A stretch of DNA of 64,000 nt from Rhizophagus irregularis (taxonomy: Eukaryota; Glomeromycota; Glomeromycetes; Glomerales; Glomeraceae): positions 186,001 through 250,000 of the forward strand of contig NC_089435.1 in assembly GCF_026210795.1 (NCBI RefSeq). The letters are read 5' to 3'. Below are positions 55,342 to 64,000 of this stretch, one piece after another; the first letter of the stretch is position 1; every line of letters starts with the position of its first letter. The notes under the pieces are model-generated. The model was not told the DNA's origin. It was given only the letters and a program-made list of their open reading frames with translations, and ran no database searches. The translations under genes and the position numbers were made by a program.

Positions 55342-56888
55342 CGGTATCTGGTATATTTCCATTCATCGAATCAAAGATCAACAATTAGTTGTGCGCGGCT
55401 TAAATGGCTTTTATGGCGATGCTATTTTTTCACTCTCAAAGCTTGGCTGGAGGCTTGTTAAATGAGAGAAGCCAATATCTTAGGATTGATTATTATTGGA
55501 TATGATAATTGATAAGCCCTTAGTACTGAAGATATTTTTGCCATAGCCATAATTACAACGGTTAAACGTAAAATCTTCTTATCTGTTATTGATATCTTAC
55601 TTTTGATAATTCTACCATAAACGTTCTATTATTTCCAAATACAGGTTTTTTATTTTTAAAATTAAGACTGTATATAAAGGAAAAAAGGTGTTGCATTTAT
55701 TAGTTAGTGGCTTATAAATGCGGCCCGACCTATTAAACCTATTAAATTAAATAAGTGTGGCGCATTATTTTCTTCTAGGCAAACTCTTTAACAAAGTGGT
55801 TTAAGAATTCAATTTAAAATTATATATTACATTGAATTAATTACATTGTACAAACTATCAATAATAAACTTTTCCCTCCGCATCGCCAATTGGAAGCATT
55901 GAAAAATCAATAATATCACAAATACCAATTTGTGCTCGTTTTAATTTATTTCAAGAAAGATGGTCAATGTGACTAATTACATGTAGAAAAACGACAAGAG
56001 GTATAAATACGTTGTAACGAACTCTAATTATAATTAATTGACAACCGCTCGTTCCATAAGAAGCCTACCCTTCATAGCTCGGTTTAATCCTGAGGATTTA
56101 TTTGGAATAAATATTAAATAAACCATAATTCGCGTGACTTTTCTCTAGAAAATTAAGGGTTTTTTTTAAAAAAAGCTTATGAATACGATGTTATGATAAT
56201 ATGATCCGCAGAAAATATTTTACATTATGAAATACTGTAAATACGATAAATGCTAATGAAGCTTATGTTATTTCTAATTTGATAAAATGAATCATTCTTC
56301 AAATTTGATTATACAAGAAAGCAAAAAGGCCAATCACGAATCAAGCTCCTTTTACATGCACTTGGATTACCTATAACAACGTGATTGAATCAATTTGGGA
56401 AAGAAATAAATTGGAAAAGATTATTCTTGTAGGAAACAGATTGTGACTTTTACGATGAGACGTAGGGCGAATCTTGAAACGCATGTTGATATAATCATGT
56501 CTATCTAAGTGTTAAACCTTTTTCTTTTAAAGGATGTCGACGTCTTTGCTAAATAGATAAGCTCCTTACATAAGCTCTATATTCTTTCTTCCTTGTATTT
56601 ATTTTCCACTTCACACTCTTCTCTCTATTAGTTTCACACTACTTTGACTATTATCCAAAGTGTTTCTTTTCCAACGATTTATTTGTCACCAAATATGATA
56701 ACAATCGATAAACAATTTATGCTGGCTAAGGTTTCCAATTGATGGAGAATTAGAAAAGTTAGATGGAGATATCAAATTTTGGAGTTCAAAAAAAACCCGT
56801 TAGAAGAAACTGAAGATCTTTTTCTTTTATTTAAATAAATATTGTAAACTAGTCTCGTCATGCATGCATTTCCAAGATAGAAGAATTA
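55342..56888. other. Spacer between the GH5 and PAC3-like genes
   Basis: No gene, RNA or terminal-repeat element was recognised in this moderately AT-rich region. Confidence 0.4.
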
Positions 56889-57400
56889 TCACCAAACTAT
56901 ACTTTCTTTAACCATTGATTCAATTTCATTAAATAATTCTTTGTCTCCAATTTCTTCATCTTGATCTCCATCATTATTATCACTATTTTTCATTAATGCT
57001 AACCTAACCACTACAGCTCTTCCATCACCAGAATTCTCTGTCGTTATAACAGTAGCTATGTGTGATGCGCATAATTGATATAGCGGAGTAATGGATCCGA
57101 GAAGAAATTTTACATTAGTGGAAGTGGAAGTCGTTACTGAAAGTGGAGAAGGCAACTGTGAGCCAACTGTCACGTAAATCTATCAAAAAAAAAAGGTTAG
57201 AAATAGTTATTATAATTTTTTTTTATCATAGCATTATCTTTGAGAGAACTTGGCGTACCAACTGCCAATTTTCCCGTATTGAGTGACAATTACAAATATT
57301 TTGTCACGAAATCCCATAATTAATACTACCGTTAAGTAAACGAGCTGTTTGTCTTGTTTTTAAAGGAAAATCACTTTTATTCGTTCGAATACATTAGATA
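56889..57400 (-). pseudogene. Proteasome assembly chaperone 3 (PSMG3/PAC3)-like gene with two frame disruptions
   Basis: The 3' exon (57179-56889, minus strand) reads IYVTVGSQLPSPLS ... KFLLGSITPLYQLCASHIATV ... AVVVRLALMK ... IESMVKESIVW, matching the C-terminal half of PSMG3, which ends in VW. PSMG3 with PSMG4 helps to assemble the 20S alpha ring. Upstream at about 57320-57260 is DKIFVIVTQYGKIGS, and before it DFPLKTRQTARLLNG, both expected parts of the protein. Two problems appear: DFPLKTRQTARLLNG and VLIMGFRDKIF are in different frames with residues missing between them, and the donor TTG|GTACGC gives a phase one nucleotide off from the 3' exon. No ATG opens the first block. Either a decaying paralog or an assembly error. 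Confidence 0.6.
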
Positions 57401-57419
57401 TAAATGACCTCAATAGAGT

Positions 57420-58417
57420 ACGTATAATATTGGGCAAAGAGAATTATTAAATTTGAATGAAATATTTCTGTAAAATAAGGAGTATATATACTTATATACA
57501 GTATATATAAAGAATGTAATAAAATTTAAGATAGTTTTCGACTCAAGTTGATGCACAATTCATACCAAATGATCCGGAGGGAATGCAACTAGAGCAATGA
57601 TTAAGATTTTAAAAAAAAAGAGTTAATCATTATAATATAAAAATAATATTTATTATTCTTTATTAGACGTTGTAAAATTTCAAATCTCTTGAAAAAATGA
57701 TTTATATAAAAATTAATAATGATTTCTTTAAGGTTACAAAATTATTTACATTCATCTAACATCTATTATATCTTTCCACTGATTAAACTGTAAATTAAAT
57801 AAATTTATCAAAGTTCATGATTCAATAATTCATTGTTATATATTTTTATAGTTTAATGGGTTCTAACACGATTGATACACTATTAAAATGTTGCTACGAC
57901 GTATTTATTTTTTTCTAAAATGCAGGATAATTTCACATTTTTGATACAAAATAATAATTTTAAAAATATTTTCCATGAAATCCTATAGGAGTATAGGTGT
58001 CAAACGCAATTATTTATTATAAAACCAATAAACGAATAAAAGTGAATTGAGACATAAAAATATTCGCTCAATTCTATTTTATTTAATATGTACTCTTATA
58101 TATAATATAAATATGCAAGTAAAAGGATATAAAGAATTTGCAATTTTGAAGAAAATAAAACTTTTACTTTTAAAATTAATAAATTATTAGCGAATTAATA
58201 TAACTTTATTTATAACTGTAATATAAATAAGTTTGTGCTGTAAAAAATCAATGATATCCATAGTTTCTCGTGAAAGAACTATCGCATATAATAAGAAAAA
58301 GTAAAATACAGTGTATTATGATTAAGGCCTGCTGGAAGCATTATATCTCCACCCTTAATTTATATTTTAATAGGGTATTTCACTAAGGATCCCTTTTCAT
58401 ACATTCTTGATTCAGCA
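57420..58417. other. AT-rich spacer
   Basis: No gene or clear repeat seen. Confidence 0.4.
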
Positions 58418-58574
58418 TGACTGGGACATACACGAGTTAAAAAGACTATTTTTACATGTAGAGACAGTAGAATATGCAAAGGTGCAGCTTATTACATTCA
58501 AGGCCAGACCGCCAGAGTATAAAATATTATGTGATTCCCTTAACTTAGTTAAAGAAGCTTTGCAAAAAGAATAA
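58418..58574 (+). pseudogene. Isolated coding-like exon, unknown
   Basis: After an acceptor-like TTGATTCAG the plus strand reads HDWDIHELKRLFLHVETVEY, then LITFKARPPEYKILCDSLNL and VKEALQKE before a stop. It has the composition of a conserved exon. Downstream text continues with stops. Not recognised. Confidence 0.35.
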
Positions 58575-59279
58575 TATTTTTCCAATGCATGCCCACTCAC
58601 ATGAAAAAATATGAATGAGTATAGGTGAATCGAATACCGGACTGACCAGATTCGCTTTATTGATACAAAATACAAATAGATTACTTGATCTGCTTGTAGA
58701 TGTGATACATGTTTCTATGGCACATCGAAAAAAAATATATCTCATCTGTAAGTCTCGTCCAGAGCATCAATTCGTAAATACTTTTTTCAAACTGGTTTCT
58801 TTCAAACGAGTTGACGTTCATAACAGGAAGAATTATTTTTAAGTAGATCGATCTCACGCAAAGTCACATTGGCCAATCGTATATAACCGAAAATTACGTA
58901 ATATAATATTTATTATAAATACCTGGAAATCGGGTAAATTTTTTTTTGCGTAATGATAAATTACTTTTACTGATTAAGAGTCTATCTAGAGATCTAGAGT
59001 CTATTTTATTAATTATTATAGAATGATTTTTCACCAACAATAAAAATATTTGATCAACTTTGAGGATATTACTGTTGCAAATTAAAGGAACTTCTTTTTC
59101 GTAGAGATGAAATTAAATTATTAAAGCGGTTAAAATAGTTAGAATGAAAATTTGGAAAGTTATATCCAGCCTTTATACATTTCTACCGAAGATGATATCG
59201 ATAAATTTGCACGATGATAAATTCTACTTGATTGTTTCAATCGAACTGACAAAAAAACTTAAGAAAAAAAATCTTTTTA

Positions 59280-59990
59280 TAATTACCATCCGCTATCACT
59301 GGTAAATGGTTTGCCTCTCATTTTTTGTGTTTCTTATCGCCAAACACTATTTAAAAACACATTCATGATATTGTAGATCAACTTGTCACTACCGGTGAAT
59401 CATAATAAATTAGTCGATGTGAGTGAACGTATTTTGGCATAATCGTTCATTTATTCTGTATTATAATGGAACCATTTTTTTTATAGTAAGGTCTTTAGCC
59501 GGATCCAAGAAGGATTTATACATTGTTGGTGCTTTTGATCACAAATACGTTTTGATCAACTCTGTTTAGATTACGTGAATAGGCATTCTATGGATGGGAT
59601 TATAGTATACCTGCTGTATTGGCGCTTATCGCTGGTGATGCTGACTTCAAGCTCATAATATTACAGACCGCAGTCAAGCTAGGGTTGATGGTTGAAATAT
59701 ATTTTTGGAATATGATGAACCTTCATCATGATTAGATACATGTTTTTGTCCTTTGAAACCATATTTTGAAGTAATGTTTGTTACGAATATCATTTGAATA
59801 TTGTAGCTGATTCACTTGAATTATTGTGCGAAAAAATATTCTAGGAAGACTATTTGATCCTACTAACTTGAATAACCCAAGCTTCGTATCTTTGAATGAA
59901 TTTTCAAGACTATTGCGTATGAATACGTATCCGAAATTTACTATGGATGTAATCGAGTGAAATTTCAACTATCTACAAAACATTTCTAAT
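59280..59990 (+). pseudogene. Second decayed NYN-domain gene
   Basis: About 59328-59425 matches the block shared with 4008-4110 and 50868-50965. At about 59608-59700 the plus strand reads VLALIAGDADFKLIILQTAV and LGLMVEIYFWN, the diagnostic acidic C-terminal motif of NYN (GDADF). Later, ILGRLFDPTNLNNPSF and SLNEFSRLLRMNTYPKFTMD look like a C-terminal continuation. Several stops and frame changes interrupt it, and no SAM part is seen. Confidence 0.5.
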
Positions 59991-62618
59991 TGGAAAAGAA
60001 TGAAATAATGGGAGTTTTTATATCGAATTGGGAATTTTCAGTTGGTGGTACTGCGAACATGATTTAATGTGGATGTATTTGAGAGCCTAAGTGATATGTG
60101 AAGAGCATGTCAGCTAATGTAATATTTATGATGATATTGCTTTAATGCTGTTATTAACAGTGCAAAGATAAATCATTAATGTATCAGAGTTAAGTTATCT
60201 ATCCTGACAGGAAAGGATACTAAACACTATATTAACTGAGATTTAATCCTCAAAATTTTACATAGTTTTTTTTTGTATAAAACTTATGTGAGTGTATTTT
60301 AATTCAACAATCTTCCAACGAATACAATAATTACATTACCAATGTTAATGAAAATACAAGATCAATGACAAAACTCAAGAATAATACTTTTAGACCACTT
60401 GTATGTTGAAAGTATATTATGTGAATTGGAAAAATAAAACTATTACCAATATACTATATTATTTAAAAGAAATAGTCTGATTAACATCATGTAACTGCTG
60501 CACCATATACCAAATACTCTAATGTATATAAATACAAATAATAAATAATACTCATAATACTTTAAAGATAATCAAATTATATGTTAAATTTTTTTTAATA
60601 ATTCTTTATAATAAAATTTATAAAAATTTTTAAAAAATATAATCATGTATTTTTATTTTCTAAAAAAAAAAATTCCAAATTTTGTAAAATTCCTAAAAAA
60701 TTAGGAAATTTTTTTTAAGAAAAATACAAGATTATTTAAAAAAATACTTTAGTAAATACTTTTTTTATTTTTAAGAATTTTATAAATTTAAATTTATTAA
60801 TAAAATTTTTATAATTCTTAATGAAACTTTTTTTGTTAATAAAAATCCTTAAAAAATCTTGATTTTAAAAATTTATTATAGTTAACTTTTCATAAATGCA
60901 TCACTTATAAATATATTTTCTTCCTAAATATATATTTTTTAAGTATATATGACCTTTTAATTAATATTCTTTATTAATACATATCCTTTGTAATTATAAA
61001 TTTTTTCCAATCCTAAGAGGTGCATTTATAGAAAATTAACTGTAATAAATTAGAGTAATATATTTTTTAAAAAAAATTACAAAATTACAAATTTATATAT
61101 AAATAAAATATTGCAAATTTTAAAATTTTAAATTTACAGAATAAGAAGAATAAGAACCAATTTTTCAATTTTTTTTATAATTATTATATCTAAAGTTATT
61201 AATTATAAAAGTTTATTAAATTTAACAATAACTGATAATACTAATTATAAAATTTGAAAATAAAATTATAATTCCAAATATTATTTCAATAAAGCTTTAT
61301 AAAAGTTTTTATAATTTTTATAATTAAAAATTATGTAATATATTAAAAATAAAGTAATATAATATTATAATATTTTATTATACTGTATTTATTTTTACTT
61401 TATAAAATTTTTCATATTAAAATAAATTTTTTTTTAATTATAATTATAATTAAATGAAATAAATAAAAATAAATAAATAAAAAAATAAAATAAATATATA
61501 TATAATGAAATATGGCTTCTTTTTTGAAAAAAAAAAAGAGAAAAATATTATCTGTGAAATTAATAAATATTTTAAATATTTTTTACAAAAATTTTGAAAT
61601 GTAAAAAATAAAATAAATAATAATATTATTAACTATTATTTTATTTAAATTCACAATTCTTTTTTTTTTTTTTTGGGTTGGCAATTTGGCATATAGTATA
61701 CTTGTCATAATATCATATGTTATCAAAATCTACCAATCAAGTTGCATTACTTAAAATAAATTTTTTTTTTTCACTTTTTTGCATTTTTTATACTCAAATG
61801 TATGTTATAAATAATATTGTAACATAAAATGCAACTAAAAGAACGAAAAAAAAAAGAGATTACAAAATTTTTGATGGAAATTCTATTCTAGATTTATAGT
61901 GATTAAATGCATCAAAAAAAAAAACCTTTTTATATTTATCTGTACTGTATAATGAATTGATGTAAAATGTCGATATTAGTAAGTATTAGTCATAACAGTT
62001 AGTTTATCACAACAGTTTGATTACATCCATCAAATATGTTTGAAAATAGCACCTGATGGTACAAGTAACGCAAAAACGATACATTTTTTGAAACTCGACA
62101 TGAAATAAAGGTTGTACAAATTAGTTTAAATTTAAATTGTTTATTTTTGAAATCTGACATAATTTAGGTATAAAAAAAAAGTTTAAATTTTATAATATCC
62201 TATCGTAAATTAATTAGACATATTTGTACATATTAAATGTCATTAATGTCGGATCAATTTATTGACAATTACACAACCACACACTTTTGTACTAGATATA
62301 ACAACATACTCTAACGTCTCACGGATTAAACCCCAAATTGAGGCATTTTATTTATTATATTAATTAATTTTTTTTTTTTCTACGCTGATACTACCTACTA
62401 TATTACGAACAGAAATACTGTAATAATTTGAACATCCACACATTAATATTATTAATGTAAAATATTCTACTTGGAAAAAAAAATTACTAAAATTAAATTA
62501 AAAGTAAATTAAAAATTTAAAAAAAAAAAACTGTACAAAAAAATTTAAAGTTTGTTTTGTAAAATTATATACTGTATATATAAAATAGGGGAAATAAATC
62601 TATTATTATTATTATTAT
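59991..62618. other. Long AT-rich gene desert
   Basis: Very AT-rich (especially 60540-61660, almost pure A/T with many homopolymers). No gene, tRNA or terminal-repeat element was recognised. The last 250 bases may be the 3' UTR of the hydrolase gene. Confidence 0.45.
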
Positions 62619-64000
62619 CTAAATATCCATAAATTCTGGATGAGCTTCTAAATCAGGCAATTTCCCCAACATATTTACCCACTCACGTAAAGTACCTTCA
62701 TCCAACATGTCATTTGTTCGTTTACAATTTCCTTTAACATCAATATGTTTATTAGTAAAATAATTTACTTCTCCATTATCATCATTTTCGTCAAGTTCCT
62801 CATCAAAATAATCTTGTAATGATATTGATGATGATGATTTCTTTTGTTTTAAGCCGGTTAAGTTTGTGGGAACATCTTTTTCTCGTTGCTTATGAGTTGA
62901 TGAAAAAGATGAATGTGGCGATGAAAATGATGAATTTGAAGAGCAACTTGATGCATCATTTGATGGTTCAGGTATAATTTTTCGTACAAAAGCACCCGTA
63001 CGCTTAATTGCATCAGTAGCCGCTGGATGAAACAAGAATAATTGAAATACATGTGGCATAGCTCTAAATTATAAAAAAGTAAATAATAATGTTAAAAATA
63101 AATTAACATATGATGATAAAGAATTACTTATGAGATGATGATTACTTACTCATAGACGTTGAGATTAACTTTGGTCGGAGGATAAGATCTTACTCCTGGT
63201 TTATTACATTCAAAAATTTCGGGATGAGTTTTTGCCGCTTTATGAGCCAACAAAATTGATTCGTCTCTTAATCGTTCTCCACTTCCACATGTCTATATAA
63301 AAAAAATATATATTATATTATTATTATTATTATTATTATTAACTGGAAATTATAAGAAAACATCACGATTAAAATATAAAGTACTTACAATAAAAATTTC
63401 ACCCAACCCTCCCAAATCATCAGAAAGAATTGGGGAAACATAAGGAATGGATAAAGCAGAATTATATGCATAATATTGAACTCTTTCTAATCTTTGTTGA
63501 ATATTTTTATAATCCTTTATTGGATTAGCAGGAGAAGCTTTATGTACAAAACCATTTGGTATATAATCAGTTGGACCATTTGAAAATATAGAAGGTAAAG
63601 AATGATAAAGATCAACCCAAGGAGACCAACAAGCAGCACCAGCAGGTTGAGGTAGACCTGCATCCCTTAAAACGAGCATTAAAGATAAAGCCAAACCACC
63701 ACCAGCAGAATCACCCATGATAACAATTTGTTTTGGATTTATAGGATCGAAACCAGCATCAGCAGGAGGTTGTATTAAATAAAGATAAGCAGCCAAAGAA
63801 TCAACAACAGCAGCAGGAAAAGGGGATTGAGGGGCTAATCTATAATCAATACTAAAAGCTCTAGCGGCACTAGCTTTAGCAACTTTTTGTATTAAAAATC
63901 TATGTTGAGCGGCACTACCCATAAAATAAGCACCACCATGTATATATAAAATTACTCTATCAGCGGAAGTTAATTTCTTTCTATTCTTTGCCTCAACCCA
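62619..64000 (-). CDS. Alpha/beta hydrolase of the hormone-sensitive lipase family, 5' end beyond the window
   Basis: Three exons are visible: 64000-63389 (partial), 63292-63150 and 63063-62619. The HSL oxyanion motif HGGAYF is at about 63920-63937, followed by the nucleophile elbow GDSAGGG, then GSGERLRDES (likely catalytic Asp in RLRDE) in the middle exon, and the catalytic His in AMPHVFQLF at the start of the last exon. So the whole triad is present. The C-terminus carries a Ser-rich low-complexity insert (CSSNSSFSSPHSSFSS) and an acidic segment, extending about 110 residues beyond the usual end. Substrate (steryl or acylglycerol ester) cannot be told. The N-terminal part and start codon lie outside the window. 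Confidence 0.88.

Noticed and set aside
58412-58842. Overlapping open frames on both strands
   Set aside because: Only the short plus-strand segment 58418-58574 looks coding; the longer frames lack support.
1-64000. CRISPR arrays, bacterial operons or riboswitches
   Set aside because: The introns, eukaryotic class II tRNA-Ser context and gene types show a eukaryotic nuclear sequence; the only regular repeats are satellite arrays without spacers.

Overview
The window looks like nuclear DNA of an AT-rich fungus, most likely an arbuscular mycorrhizal fungus close to Rhizophagus (Glomeromycotina). This is inference from very AT-rich spacers, short GT-AG introns (mostly 60-140 nt), asparagine-rich secreted proteins, and fragments of gene families that I associate with that lineage. 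The standard genetic code fits every gene.

Layout. (1) 0.5-4.4 kb: remnants of lineage-expanded families (a multi-exon unknown protein, a PD-(D/E)XK-like fragment, a piece shared with two later NYN-gene regions). (2) 5.4-26.6 kb: an array of seven paralogous secreted HExxH metalloprotease-like genes (A 5421 +, B 6907-8428 -, C 8911-10259 -, D 12329 +, E 14497 +, G 18589 +, H 25140 +). Most end in a hydrophobic membrane-anchor-like tail carried on a separate last exon. Copy E has lost every predicted zinc ligand and reads as a pseudoprotease. Interleaved are a secreted ML-domain lipid-binding protein, a tRNA-Ser(TGA), a single-pass membrane protein and a seven-exon lysophospholipid acyltransferase whose frame appears to need a one-nucleotide exon. 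(3) 26.6-42.4 kb: repeat-rich and gene-poor, with a hAT-like MITE, palindromic MITEs, decayed multi-copy genes, other hairpin elements and one small cysteine-rich secreted protein. (4) 42.4-50.5 kb: an 8.08-kb Mutator-like (MULE) transposon with 149-bp inverted ends and a perfect 9-bp target duplication. It is split by a 3.88-kb CACTG-ended element with a 3-bp duplication, filled with tandem repeats. (5) 50.5-64 kb: a decayed SAM/NYN/zinc-finger gene hit by a palindromic MITE, an intact seven-exon secreted GH5 glycosidase, a disrupted proteasome-assembly-chaperone-3-like gene, a second decayed NYN gene, a long AT-rich desert, and the 3' part of a hormone-sensitive-lipase-type alpha/beta hydrolase that runs off the right edge.

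How it fits together. The cell-surface array, the ML protein and the acyltransferase could act at the wall-membrane interface, but nothing in the sequence proves a joint pathway. The second half mainly records transposon activity: clean target duplications allow insertion order to be read (MULE first, then the CACTG element inside it; NYN gene first, then the MITE inside it).
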